Positions 41,875 through 50,263 are shown, counted from the first letter of the stretch. The stretch is 64,000 bases of DNA from Micromonospora echinofusca (GCF_900091445.1 NZ_LT607733.1:6537001-6601000); one strand, 5' to 3'. The notes: generated by a model from the sequence alone, not told the origin. Made by a program: numbers and translations.

Positions 41875-42210
41875 CTAGAGGACCCGGCCCGGCTGCCCGT
41901 CCTCGCCGACCACCGGTCGCCCGGCGGCGGCCCACTCGCCCATCCCGCCCTCGACGTTGCGCACCTGGTCCCAACCGTTGCGCATGAGGTAGGTGACGAC
42001 CTGCGCGGAGCGCCCGCCGGAGCGGCAGATGACGGCGACGTCGCGGTCGGTCGGCACTTCGGCGATGCGGGCCGGCAGCTCCATCATCGGCAGGTGGTGC
42101 GCGCCGGGGGCGTGGCCGGCGTTCCACTCGTCGTCCTCCCGGACGTCGAGCAGGTACGCGTCGTCGGCGATCTCGGGCACGGTCACGGTGGGAACCTGGG
42201 ATCCGAACAC
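41875..42210 (-). CDS. Single-domain rhodanese
   Basis: A 111-residue sulfurtransferase domain: YLLDVREDDEWNAGHAPGAHHLP (CH2A-like region) and the active loop ICRSGGRSAQ with Cys62, followed by NVEGGMGEWAAAGRPVV. It can carry persulfide or arsenate-like substrates; the partner is unknown. GTG at 42210 lies 6 bases behind TAGGCT on the minus strand, a leaderless start. It probably shares a transcript with the GDPD gene downstream. Confidence 0.9.
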   Translation of the reverse strand: MFGSQVPTVTVPEIADDAYLLDVREDDEWNAGHAPGAHHLPMMELPARIAEVPTDRDVAVICRSGGRSAQVVTYLMRNGWDQVRNVEGGMGEWAAAGRPVVGEDGQPGRVL

Positions 42211-42263
42211 GGGCCAAGCCTAGATCCTCGCCCGGCCGGCCGGCGGCGGGCCGGTCCCCGGCG

Positions 42264-43202
42264 TCACAGTCGGGTGACCCAGCGCGGGTTGGCCCGCGCC
42301 CAGTCCGGTACGCGGGTGCCGCGTACCGCCTCGAAGAGGCCGTTCCCGCCGTTGTCGAGGACCACGTACGACACCTGGTCGATGGTCTGTGGGTGGGAGG
42401 GGACCTGCACGCCGCGCAGCGCGTCGGCCGGCAGGTCGCGTAGCGCGAGGACCAGCTCCTCCAGCGGTACGCCGTTGGTGTCCACGGTCAACGAGCCGCC
42501 GACGGCGCGGATCACCTGGTCCAGCTTGACCGGGTTGGTCCGCAGCGACGTCTCGCTCGTGCGTTCCAGCACGGCCCGGAGCAGTTGCTGCTGGTGGGTC
42601 TGCCGGTCGTAGTCGCCGCCCGGCAGGTCGTAGCGCTGCCGGACGTAGTCCAGCGCCTCGCCGCCGTCCATCTGCTGGCAGCCGGGCGGGAAGACGCGAT
42701 CGGTGTGGATCGAGCGGACCTCGGTGTCGACGCACATGCGTACGCCGCCGAGCAGGTCGATGACCTTGCGGAAGCCGGAGAAGTCGATCAGGGCCGCGCC
42801 GTCGAAGCGGATGCCGGTCAGCCGGGCCAGGGTGGCCGAGAGCAGCCGGGTGCCGGGCTGGCCGCCCCCGCCGTGCTCGTACGCCGCATTGATCTTGTCC
42901 TGGCCGCCGCCGTAGCCGTTGCCGGCGGGGATGGCGACGAGCAGGTCACGGGGCACGGAGACCAGGTACGCCTCGCGCCCGCCGGCCGGGACGTGCACGA
43001 TGAGGATGGTGTCCGAGCGGCGGTCCGCCGCGCTGCCGCTCTGCCACCGGTCGGTCCCCACCAGCAGGTAGTTCAGTGGCCCGTCGGGGTCGGTGCGCTT
43101 CTGGCGGGCGCTGGGGTCGAGCAGTTGCTCCCGCACGACGCTGCGCTCGTAGCGGTCGGTCAGGGTGCGTAGGCCCGCCACGGCGAGCCCGGCCAGCAGC
43201 AC
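42264..43202 (-). CDS. LytR-CpsA-Psr (LCP) family protein 1
   Basis: A 312-residue LCP enzyme that would attach teichoic-acid-like or other polymers to peptidoglycan. LCP blocks are present: NYLLVGTDRW, SDTILIVHVP, VSVPRDLLV, KINAAYEHGG, GALIDFSGFRKVIDLLGGV and DYVRQRYDLPGGDYDRQ. GTG 43202 leaves only a short hydrophobic lead, while the frame upstream back to a stop near 43345 encodes a basic stretch and RVRWPRLLLGLGLALV, a proper membrane anchor, but without any ATG, GTG or TTG. The real start may therefore be non-standard (CTG) or lost by mutation. Confidence 0.83.
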   Translation of the reverse strand: MLLAGLAVAGLRTLTDRYERSVVREQLLDPSARQKRTDPDGPLNYLLVGTDRWQSGSAADRRSDTILIVHVPAGGREAYLVSVPRDLLVAIPAGNGYGGGQDKINAAYEHGGGGQPGTRLLSATLARLTGIRFDGAALIDFSGFRKVIDLLGGVRMCVDTEVRSIHTDRVFPPGCQQMDGGEALDYVRQRYDLPGGDYDRQTHQQQLLRAVLERTSETSLRTNPVKLDQVIRAVGGSLTVDTNGVPLEELVLALRDLPADALRGVQVPSHPQTIDQVSYVVLDNGGNGLFEAVRGTRVPDWARANPRWVTRL

Positions 43203-43376
43203 GAGGGCCAGGCCCAGGCCGAGCAGCAGCCGGGGCCAGCGGACGCGGCGCGGCCGGGCGGGCCGGGGAGCGACCCCCCGGCTCCGGCCGTCGTCCGCCG
43301 ATCTGGACGTGACGCCTCCCCGCGACCCGTACGTGAACGCTTCTCACGTCAGGCTACGAGGCGATCAGGGCGGCCC

Positions 43377-43460
43377 GGGCCGCTTCGCCGACATTGCCCG
43401 GCCCGGGCTGCTTGGCGGGAATTGCCCGGCCGGGGCCGCTTCGCCGACATTGCGCGGCCC
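43377..43460. repeat. Three tandem copies of a 28-bp unit
   Basis: Units lie at 43377-43404, 43405-43432 and 43433-43460. Copies 1 and 3 differ at one position; copy 2 differs at about eight. The core is GGGCCGCTTCGCCGACATTG followed by a GC-rich end. The array sits between LCP 2 (stop at 43502) and LCP 1. No spacers or cas genes are present, so it is not CRISPR. Confidence 0.85.
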
Positions 43461-43501
43461 GGTCGGCCATCCGGCGGGCCGGTATCCCCGGGCGGGCCCG
43501 G

Positions 43502-44716
43502 CTACTCGCGGTTGGAGACCACCTCGGGGTTGGCGAAGACGAACTCGGCCAGCTTGTCCTGCTTCGCCGCGCGGAACATGTCCAGCGTCTGCGCGCTGAG
43601 CGTCTCGCGGGTGCCGTCGCTGTGGAAGGTGCCGCCGTTGGTCTTCAGCATCACCAGGTCGTTGCCGGTCACCCCGCGCATGGTGAAGACGAAGTCGGCG
43701 ACCGGCACGCCGCCGGTGTCGAGGATGAACGCCTTTCCGGCCGCGTCCATCAGCTTGTTCAGCTTGATCGGGTTGGTCAGCGTCCCGTCCTGGGTGGCCT
43801 TCTTCGCCATCGCCTTGATCAGCTGCTGCTGGTTCTGCTGCCGGTCGTAGTCGCCGTTCTTGAGGCTCTTGCGCTGCCGGGAGTAGTCCAGCGCCGCCCA
43901 GCCCTCCATCTCGCGGCAGCCCTTCTTGTGCACCACGGGCGTCCGCTGCTTGCCGGTCTTCTTCGCGTCGGCGTTCCACATCGGCTTGCCGTCCACGTAC
44001 GACATGTGGATCGACTCGACCTCCTGCTTGACGCAGATGCGGACGGTGCCGAGGGCCTCGATGACGTTCTTGAAGCCGCCGAAGTTGATGATCGCCGCGC
44101 CGTCGAAGCTGATGCCGGTCATCTTCTTGATCGTCTGCGCCATGAGCTGGGCGCCTCCCTCCCAGCCGCCGCCGTTGCGCGCGCCGGCCTGGAACGCCGC
44201 GTTGATCTTGTCGGTGCCGCCCGAGTAGCCGCTCTTCTTGAACGCCGGGATCTGCGCCTCGGTGTCCCGGGGGATCGAGATCAGGTACGCCTGGTCGTGC
44301 GTCGCCGGGATGTGCAGCACGATGATGCTGTCCGCCCGCACGTCGTCGGCGGCCCACCGCTCCCGGGCGTCCACGCCGAGCAGCAGCATGTCGATCGGAC
44401 CGTCCAGGCTGGCGCCACCCTCGGCGTCGGTCTTGCCCGCGTCACCGAGCAGGTTGCGCTGGGCGATGTTGCCGGTGGCGCTGCTGATCAGGGCCTTGCT
44501 GCCGACGATCGCCGCGCCGCTGGCCACCATCAGCACGGCGCCGAAGATCAGGGTGAGTCGGGCCCAGAGCGGGTCCTTGCGGCGCGACCGCTTCCTCGCG
44601 GACCCGCCACCGGGCTTGCCGCCCTTGACGGGCTGCTTCGGGATGCTCGTGGAGGCCCGGACCGGGCCACGGGGGGACTCCAGCGCCGGAGGGCGACGGC
44701 TGGTCTGAACCGGCAT
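43502..44716 (-). CDS. LytR-CpsA-Psr (LCP) family protein 2
   Basis: A 404-residue LCP protein: basic cytoplasmic start (residues 1-50, ARKRSRRKD), one membrane helix (~53-75, LTLIFGAVLMVASGAAIVG), then the extracytoplasmic domain with IDMLLLGVDARE, ADSIIVLHIP, LISIPRDTEAQIP, KINAAFQAG, GAAIINFGGFKNVIEALG and YSRQRKSLKNGDYDRQQNQQQ, the Arg/Asp set that binds polyprenyl pyrophosphate. A long-spaced -10 TAAAGT lies about 35 bases before ATG 44716, with GGAG before the start. Confidence 0.92.
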   Translation of the reverse strand: MPVQTSRRPPALESPRGPVRASTSIPKQPVKGGKPGGGSARKRSRRKDPLWARLTLIFGAVLMVASGAAIVGSKALISSATGNIAQRNLLGDAGKTDAEGGASLDGPIDMLLLGVDARERWAADDVRADSIIVLHIPATHDQAYLISIPRDTEAQIPAFKKSGYSGGTDKINAAFQAGARNGGGWEGGAQLMAQTIKKMTGISFDGAAIINFGGFKNVIEALGTVRICVKQEVESIHMSYVDGKPMWNADAKKTGKQRTPVVHKKGCREMEGWAALDYSRQRKSLKNGDYDRQQNQQQLIKAMAKKATQDGTLTNPIKLNKLMDAAGKAFILDTGGVPVADFVFTMRGVTGNDLVMLKTNGGTFHSDGTRETLSAQTLDMFRAAKQDKLAEFVFANPEVVSNRE

Positions 44717-44882
44717 GCGTGCTCCAGCTCGCGTTGTCAGGGGGCGGGATCACTTTACGGACGCTTTCCCGTCCTGGCGAGGTCGTCCGACCGTCAAATA
44801 CCGTTCGTACGGCCGTCATCCAGGAGAACTGACCGAATGGACAGATCGATACGGCTGATCGGCGGTTGGCTCACAGGAAGCG

Positions 44883-44941
44883 GCCGGCCGGCCCTCCGAA
44901 TCGTGATGACGTCCGTCGATCACGAGGGAGAGCCGGCCGGC
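44883..44941 (-). terminator. Large hairpin downstream of LCP 3
   Basis: GC-rich arms starting at 44883 and ending at 44941 pair outside (GCCGGCCGG), and an inner TCGTGAT/ATCACGA dyad (44901-44907, 44919-44925) closes the stem. It lies 9 bases after the LCP 3 stop on the minus strand. Confidence 0.6.
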
Positions 44942-44949
44942 GGCGCCGC

Positions 44950-46185
44950 TCAGTTTCCGGTGCCGTCCTTCTTCTGGTTGGCCTCGACCCAGGCAGTCAT
45001 GGTGTCGGCCGACATGGCCTTGTACATGGTCAGCGCCTTCTCCTTGTCGGACACCACCACCGACTCCCCGTTGATGGTCTGGCTGCCGACGTGCGGACTG
45101 GTCACGAAGGTGAGGTTCTCGCCGCGCAGGTTGCGGAACTGCACCCCCATGTCGACCAGCGAGAAGCCCTGGTCGACGGTGACCGCGGCGGTCACCGACT
45201 TGAGGAAGTCGTTCAGCTTCTTCGGGTTGGTCAGCGTGCCCGTGCTCGCCGCCTTGTCCATCAGGGCGCGGAGGAACTCCTGCTGGTGGCGCATCCGGGC
45301 GAAGTCGCCGTCCGGGAACTGCTTGCGCTGCCGGATCCAGTCCAGCGCCTCGGCGCCGTCCATGTGGTTGGTGCCCTTGGTGAACGTCCGGTACGGCTTG
45401 TGGATCGAGGTGACGGTCCGCTCGACCTTGAGGTCGACGCCGCCGAGCGCGTCGGTGACCTGCTTGAAGCCGGCGAAGTCGATCGCCATCACGTGGTCGA
45501 GCCGCACGTCCGTGAAGCACTCGACCGTCCGGACGGCCAGCGGCAGCCCGCCGAAGGCGAAGGCACCGTTGATCTTCCCCCGCTGCCCGGAGCCGCAGTC
45601 CGCGCTGGCGCTCTCCGGGATCGGCACGTAGAGGTCGCGGGGGATGGAGACCAGGTAGGCCTTCTGGTGGTCCGACGGGATGTGCATCACGATGATCGTG
45701 TCGGCCCGCCACTTGCTGGACTTGTCCACCGGGGCGTCCGGGTCCCGGGAGTCGCTGCCGACCAGCAGGATGTTCAGCGCACCGTCCACCGCCTTGGCCG
45801 GGCGGCCCCCGGTGATCTCCGAGAACGGATCGGTGCGGGCCAGGTCGTCGTTGAGGCCGCGGGCGTAGAACCAGGCGCCCGCCCCGCCGAGCACCGCGAG
45901 CACCAGCACCGCCACGCCGGCCACCAGGGCGATGCGGCCCCAGCGTGGGCGTACGCCCCGCCTGCCCGGCCGCTCCGGCCCGCCCGGACCGGTCGTCCCA
46001 CCCGGCCCGCCGGGGCCGGCGGGACCACCCGGGCCACCGGCGCGTGGCTCGTCCGGGGACGGGGACCAGCGGGCCTCGGCGGGCCGGGCGCGGCCGGCGT
46101 CCCGGCCGGAGCCGGGCACCGAGGCGCGCCCGGCGCTGCGGTGCAGGTGCGGGAGCGGAACTCCGGCGGGCATGGTCGCTGACAT
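44950..46185 (-). CDS. LytR-CpsA-Psr (LCP) family protein 3
   Basis: A 411-residue LCP protein with a Gly/Pro-rich cytoplasmic region (PGGPAGPGGPGG), one membrane helix (~85-107, IALVAGVAVLVLAVLGGAG) and the catalytic domain: NILLVGSDSRD, ADTIIVMHIP, VSIPRDLYVPIP, KINGAFAFGG, HVMAIDFAGFKQVTDALGGV and WIRQRKQFPDGDFARMRHQQ. ATG at 46185 lies 7 bases behind TACCCT on the minus strand, a leaderless start. It has its own hairpin downstream, so the three LCP genes are probably separate transcripts. Confidence 0.92.
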   Translation of the reverse strand: MSATMPAGVPLPHLHRSAGRASVPGSGRDAGRARPAEARWSPSPDEPRAGGPGGPAGPGGPGGTTGPGGPERPGRRGVRPRWGRIALVAGVAVLVLAVLGGAGAWFYARGLNDDLARTDPFSEITGGRPAKAVDGALNILLVGSDSRDPDAPVDKSSKWRADTIIVMHIPSDHQKAYLVSIPRDLYVPIPESASADCGSGQRGKINGAFAFGGLPLAVRTVECFTDVRLDHVMAIDFAGFKQVTDALGGVDLKVERTVTSIHKPYRTFTKGTNHMDGAEALDWIRQRKQFPDGDFARMRHQQEFLRALMDKAASTGTLTNPKKLNDFLKSVTAAVTVDQGFSLVDMGVQFRNLRGENLTFVTSPHVGSQTINGESVVVSDKEKALTMYKAMSADTMTAWVEANQKKDGTGN

Positions 46186-46262
46186 GTAACTCAGGGTACG
46201 TACGCGCGGCCACTGTCGCCCCGTAGCGCCGCCGACGTGTGCGCCGACGGCTGGCACGCCCG

Positions 46263-47237
46263 CTAGACCATCCGCTCGCGGAAGTACTCGATGGTGCGGC
46301 GCAGGCCGTCCTCGGGCGCCACGGTCGGCTCGTATCCGAGCAGCTCGCGGGCGAGGGTCAGGTCCGGCCGGCGCATCTCCGGGTCGTCCGCGCTGCGGGT
46401 GATGTACGTCACCTCGGAGGCGCTGCCGGTGAGCGACACGATCGTCTCGGCCAACTCCCGCATGCTCATCTCGTGCTCGGTGCCGCAGTTGATCGGCCCC
46501 GTCTCGCGCGAGTCGAGCAGCAGCAGGATGCCGCGCACCAGGTCGGAGACGTAGCAGATCGAGCGGGTCTGGTTGCCGGTGCCGTGCACGGTGATCGGCT
46601 CGTCGCGCAGCGCCTGGGAGATGAAGGTCGGGATGGCCCGGCCGTCGTCCGGGCGCATCCGTGGGCCGTACGTGTTGAAGATCCGGACGATGGCCGTGTC
46701 CAGGCCCCGGCTGCGGTGGTAGGCCATGGCGGCCGCCTCGGAGAAGCGCTTCGCCTCGTCGTAGACGCTGCGGATGCCGATCGGGTTGACGTTGCCCCAG
46801 TACGACTCGCGCTGCGGGTGCTCCTTCGGGTCCCCGTACGCCTCGGAGGTGGAGGCCATCAGGAAGCGGGCGCCGTCGGCGACCGCGCGGTCCAGCAGGT
46901 GCAGGGTCGCCACCGAGCCGACGCGGAGGATCTCCACCGGCAGCTTCTCGAAGTCGGTCGGGCTCGCCGGCGAGGCCATGTGCAGGATGGCGTCGAACCG
47001 CTCGGCCAGCGCCGGGTGGGTCGGCAGGCCGTCGGAGATGTCGGCCTCGACCAGGGTGAAGTTCGGCTCGTCCAGCAGGTGGGCGACGTTCTCCTTCGAC
47101 CCGGTGACGAAGTTGTCGAGCGCGACCACGGTGCAGCCGCGGGCCATCAGGGCGTCCACCAGATGCGACGGTACGAAGCCGGCGCCGCCCGTGACGAGGA
47201 TGCGGTGACCGGGTCCGAAACGGGCGACAGCGTTCAT
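46263..47237 (-). CDS. NAD-dependent epimerase, UDP-glucuronate-decarboxylase-like
   Basis: A 324-residue short-chain dehydrogenase fold: ILVTGGAGFVPSHLVDALM (nucleotide site; the usual Ile-Gly is Val-Pro), LDNFVTGSKENVAHLL, ASTSEAYGDPKEHPQ, and the catalytic Tyr and Lys in SVYDEAKRFSEA, with RIFNTYGPRMRPDDGR. This matches UDP-xylose synthases and related sugar epimerases that make precursors for cell-surface polymers, fitting the LCP genes downstream. ATG at 47237 lies 7 bases behind TAGGCT on the minus strand. Confidence 0.9.
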   Translation of the reverse strand: MNAVARFGPGHRILVTGGAGFVPSHLVDALMARGCTVVALDNFVTGSKENVAHLLDEPNFTLVEADISDGLPTHPALAERFDAILHMASPASPTDFEKLPVEILRVGSVATLHLLDRAVADGARFLMASTSEAYGDPKEHPQRESYWGNVNPIGIRSVYDEAKRFSEAAAMAYHRSRGLDTAIVRIFNTYGPRMRPDDGRAIPTFISQALRDEPITVHGTGNQTRSICYVSDLVRGILLLLDSRETGPINCGTEHEMSMRELAETIVSLTGSASEVTYITRSADDPEMRRPDLTLARELLGYEPTVAPEDGLRRTIEYFRERMV

Positions 47238-47272
47238 GCCGGTCAGCCTACCGAGTGCCCAGGGCCGCCCCG

Positions 47273-47312
47273 GCGCAAGGAAGGGGCCCCCGTCGCCGGG
47301 GGCCCCTTGCGC
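47273..47312 (-). terminator. Strong hairpin after the actP-like gene
   Basis: GCGCAAGG...GGGGCCCCC (from 47273) pairs with GGGGGCCCCTTGCGC (ending 47312), apart from a 4-base bulge, around GTCG. It lies 15 bases past the symporter stop on the minus strand. Confidence 0.8.
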
Positions 47313-47326
47313 ACTGCTGCCGGCCG

Positions 47327-49000
47327 TCAGTGGGCGCCGGCGCCGGTCACGGCGCGCACCTCCAGCTCCGCGTACTTCTCCTCGTCGTGCTCCTTGGAGA
47401 TCACGGTGCCGATCCAGCCGCACAGGAAGCCGAACGGGATGGACAGGATGCCCGGGTTGGACAGCGGGAACCACTGCCAGTCCTGCTCGGGGAACATCGA
47501 GGTGGGCGCGCCGGAGACCACCGGCGAGAAGAACACCAGCAGGACGGCGGAGAGCAGGCCGCCGTAGATGGCCCACACCGCGCCCGAGGTGTTGAACCGC
47601 CGCCAGAACAGGCTGTAGAGGATCGCCGGCAGGTTGCCCGAGGCGGCCACCGCGAAGGCCAGCGCCACCAGGAAGGCCACGTTCAGGTTCTGCGCGTAGA
47701 TCGACAGCACGATCGAGATTGCGCCGATCACCAGGGCGGAGACCCGGGCGACCTTGACCTCCTGCCGCTCGGAGGCCTTCCCGTCCTTGATGACGTTGGC
47801 GTAGAAGTCGTGCGCCAGGCTGGACGAGGAGGCCAGGGTCAGGCCGGCCACCACCGCCAGGATCGTGGCGAAGGCGACCGCCGCGATGATGGCGAGCAGG
47901 GTGGCGCCGCCCAGGTCGCCGCCGAGGAAGTCGATGCCGAGCGCCTCGGCGAGCTGCGGTGCGGCCGTGTTGCCGGCCTTGTCCTGCGCAGTGATCGCCT
48001 CTCTGCCGACCAGGGCCGCCGCGCCGAAACCGAGGGCCAGGGTGAGCAGGTAGAAGGTGCCGATGATGCCGATCGCCCAGAGCACGCTCTTGCGGGCCGC
48101 CTTCGCCGTCGGCACGGTGTAGAAGCGGATCAGGATGTGCGGCAGCCCGGCGGTGCCGAGCACCAGCGCGATGCCGAGCGACAACAGGTCCATCTTGTTG
48201 TAGAAGGTCTGCATCGCGTTGCCGGCCACCTCCACGCCGTACCGCCCGCCCGGCTTGAGGAAGTTCTCTCCCTTGCCCGATGCCGCCGCCGCGTCGCCGA
48301 GCAGGGTGGAGAGGTTGAACTTGTAGTGCGCCAGCACCAGCAGGGTCATCACGAGGGCGCCACCCATGAGCAGGAACGCCTTGACGATCTGCACGTACGT
48401 GGTGCCCTTCATGCCGCCCACCGTGACGTAGATGATCATCAGGGCGCCCACCATGATGATGGTGGCCACCTTCGCGGTGTCGGCGTCCATGCCGAGGAAC
48501 GTGGTGCCAGGCTTGATGCCGAGCAGCAGCGCGACCAGCGCGCCCGCGCCGACCATCTGCGCCAGCAGGTAGAAGATCGACACGGTGATGGTGGAGACGG
48601 CCGCGGCGGTCCGCACCGGGCGCTGGCGCATCCGGAAGGCCAGCACGTCGGCCATCGTGTAGCGGCCGGAGTTGCGCAGCAGTTCGGCGACGAGCAGCAG
48701 CGCGACCAGCCAGGCGACCAGGAATCCGATGGAGTAGAGGAAGCCGTCGTAGCCGTACAGGGCGATCATGCCGGCGATGCCGAGGAACGACGCGGCCGAC
48801 ATGTAGTCGCCGCCGATCGCCATGCCGTTCTGGAACCCGGAGAAGGAGCGCCCGCCGGCGTAGAAGTCGGTGGCCGTCTTGGTCTGCCGGCTGGCCCAGA
48901 TGGTGATGACCAGGGTCACCGCCACGAAGACCAGGAACAGGGCGATGGTGAGGTTGCGGGCGGTGGTGTCGCCCGCCTCAGCCGCGAGGACCGTGTTCAT
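47327..49000 (-). CDS. actP: Cation/acetate symporter (ActP/MctC-like)
   Basis: A 557-residue sodium:solute symporter with about 13 helices. Signatures are TATDFYAGGRSFSGFQNGMAIGGDYMSAASFLG, YTMADVLAFRMRQRPVR, GGMKGTTYVQIVKAFLL, TAGLPHILIRFYTVP and ASSSSLAHDFYANVI, as in ActP and MctC, which take up acetate and other short acids. Its start overlaps the upstream DUF485 gene by 23 bases. A CRP-like dyad lies upstream of that gene. Confidence 0.92.
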   Translation of the reverse strand: MNTVLAAEAGDTTARNLTIALFLVFVAVTLVITIWASRQTKTATDFYAGGRSFSGFQNGMAIGGDYMSAASFLGIAGMIALYGYDGFLYSIGFLVAWLVALLLVAELLRNSGRYTMADVLAFRMRQRPVRTAAAVSTITVSIFYLLAQMVGAGALVALLLGIKPGTTFLGMDADTAKVATIIMVGALMIIYVTVGGMKGTTYVQIVKAFLLMGGALVMTLLVLAHYKFNLSTLLGDAAAASGKGENFLKPGGRYGVEVAGNAMQTFYNKMDLLSLGIALVLGTAGLPHILIRFYTVPTAKAARKSVLWAIGIIGTFYLLTLALGFGAAALVGREAITAQDKAGNTAAPQLAEALGIDFLGGDLGGATLLAIIAAVAFATILAVVAGLTLASSSSLAHDFYANVIKDGKASERQEVKVARVSALVIGAISIVLSIYAQNLNVAFLVALAFAVAASGNLPAILYSLFWRRFNTSGAVWAIYGGLLSAVLLVFFSPVVSGAPTSMFPEQDWQWFPLSNPGILSIPFGFLCGWIGTVISKEHDEEKYAELEVRAVTGAGAH

Positions 49001-49349
49001 GGCCCACCTCCCCCATCTCGGCGCGGATCCGGTCGGCGACCGGGTCGATCTTCCGGCCGGCGAACCGGGAGTAGAGCCAGGCGATGAGGAAGGTGGAGAC
49101 GAACTGGAGCAGACCGAAGACGAGGGCGACGTTGATGTTGCTGCCGAAGAGCTTCGTGCCCATGAAGTCCCGCGCGTACGCGGACAGGATCACGTAGAGC
49201 GCGTACCACAGGAAGAACGCGACGGTCATGGGGAAGATGAAGCCGCGCAGCGTGCGTCGCAACCCGGCGAACTCGTCCGACCGCTGTACGGCCAGGTACC
49301 GCTCCGCCGCCGAGGCCGACGGCGTGGACGCGGGTGTGTCCGTGGACAT
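48978..49349 (-). CDS. DUF485 small membrane protein, symporter partner
   Basis: A 123-residue protein with two membrane helices: RRTLRGFIFPMTVAFFLWYALYVILSAY and FGLLQFVSTFLIAWLYSRFAGR, the DUF485 (YjcH) pattern. DUF485 genes are nearly always placed before actP-type symporters and are thought to help their assembly. The reading frame overlaps the symporter start by 23 bases, so translation is coupled. ATG at 49349 has GGTGG 9 bases upstream. Confidence 0.9.
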   Translation of the reverse strand: MSTDTPASTPSASAAERYLAVQRSDEFAGLRRTLRGFIFPMTVAFFLWYALYVILSAYARDFMGTKLFGSNINVALVFGLLQFVSTFLIAWLYSRFAGRKIDPVADRIRAEMGEVGHEHGPRG

Positions 49350-49473
49350 TTGTGGATCACCACCTTCACAGGCATGGGGGAGTTTCGCGCACGGTAGAAA
49401 GCGCGCTCCCCGCCGGGGAAGGGCGAGATCGACGTCGGTCGGCGGCTGCGCCGAACGGCACGGTGGGTGCGCC

Positions 49474-49491
49474 GAGTGACCCAGCTCACTC
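49474..49491. promoter_or_regulatory. CRP-like dyad GAGTGA-N6-TCACTC
   Basis: GAGTGA (49474-49479) and TCACTC (49486-49491) with six bases between contain the core GTGA-N6-TCAC of CRP/FNR-family sites. It lies about 125 bases upstream of the DUF485 start codon. Confidence 0.5.
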
Positions 49492-49587
49492 CGTTCACCG
49501 GTAGCGGGCGCGGCGCCGACCCGCCGAGCGGTCGTCCGGTCGCCGCGGTGCGGTGTCGACGTCAGGCCGGGCCCGGAGCCGCCGTCG

Positions 49588-50118
49588 TCAGGTCAGCTCG
49601 CGGTAGCGGCCCCGGTAGTGCAGCAGCGGGTCCGTCTCCCCGGCCAGCTCGACCGCCTCGATCGTGGCCTCCACCAGCAGGCCCCAGCCGTACCCGCGGG
49701 CGGAGTCGAGCCGGCACCCCGCCCAGCCGCCGGCGTCGGCCGGCACGGGACCGTAGGGGGTGTCGGTCCACGCGCCGGTGGCGAACAGGCCGCCGGGGGA
49801 CGGGAAGAGGCCCGCGAACCGGTCGGCGAGTTGCCGGTGCGCCGGGCCGAGCGGGGTCACCGCGAAGCGGCCGGCGGACTCGACCGCCGCCCACAGGTCG
49901 GACTCCGGGTCGACCAGGCCGAGCAGCCGGTCCGGCTCACCCTCCGCGACCAGCGTGGAGGAGACCGTCAGGCCCGCCGGCTCGGGCGCCGTCCAGAGCG
50001 TCACCGGCGACGCCAGCCGACCCCGCAGCCGGCGTACGGGCGAGCGCTGACCAGCGGGCACGGCGAACGGGTCGGTGTGGTGGATCTCGGCACCCGGCTC
50101 ATGATTCACGTGAAACAT
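49588..50118 (-). CDS. Flavin reductase-like protein
   Basis: A 176-residue flavin-reductase-fold protein: RLRGRLASPVTLWTAPEPAGLTVSSTLVAEGEP, LGLVDPESDLWAAVESAGRFAVTPLG, and GWGLLVEATIEAVELAGETDPLLHYRGRYREL. The family binds FMN and either reduces it for a partner oxygenase or acts on an unknown substrate. The first codons at 50118 (M-F-H-V-N-H) are read from the parS-like site, and the family similarity begins later, so a downstream start is possible. Confidence 0.8.
   Translation of the reverse strand: MFHVNHEPGAEIHHTDPFAVPAGQRSPVRRLRGRLASPVTLWTAPEPAGLTVSSTLVAEGEPDRLLGLVDPESDLWAAVESAGRFAVTPLGPAHRQLADRFAGLFPSPGGLFATGAWTDTPYGPVPADAGGWAGCRLDSARGYGWGLLVEATIEAVELAGETDPLLHYRGRYRELT
50102..50117. 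promoter_or_regulatory. parS-like ParB-binding site
   Basis: TGATTCACGTGAAACA matches the bacterial parS consensus TGTTTCACGTGAAACA at 15 of 16 positions, with an intact central palindrome TTCACGTGAA. ParB would bind here for chromosome segregation. It overlaps the start of the flavin reductase gene. Confidence 0.7.
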
Positions 50119-50215
50119 TGTGCGGCCTGCCCCGCCCCGACGGGCCCGGAAGTGGCCCCTGGCGAGTGTACGAATACTGCGCCCACGACCCTGAGCGGCG
50201 AATCATGGACGTTCT

Positions 50216-50245
50216 GCGCCCCTCCAGGGGCCGTTTCCTTCCAAG
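50216..50245. repeat. Degenerate copy of the palindromic element at 63049-63102
   Basis: Read on the minus strand this is CTTGGAAGGAAACG then GCCCCTGGAGGGGCGC, which matches CTTGGTAGGAAAGT then GCCCCTGGAGGGGCGC at 63055-63084. The outer right arm is missing. It lies 19 bases past the SRPBCC stop, so its CCCCT/AGGGG hairpin could help end that transcript. Confidence 0.6.
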
Positions 50246-50263
50246 TCTCGACTGCTGAAGGGG

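Noticed and set aside
43377..43460. Possible CRISPR array
   Set aside because: The 28-bp units are directly adjacent with no spacers, and no cas genes are in the window.
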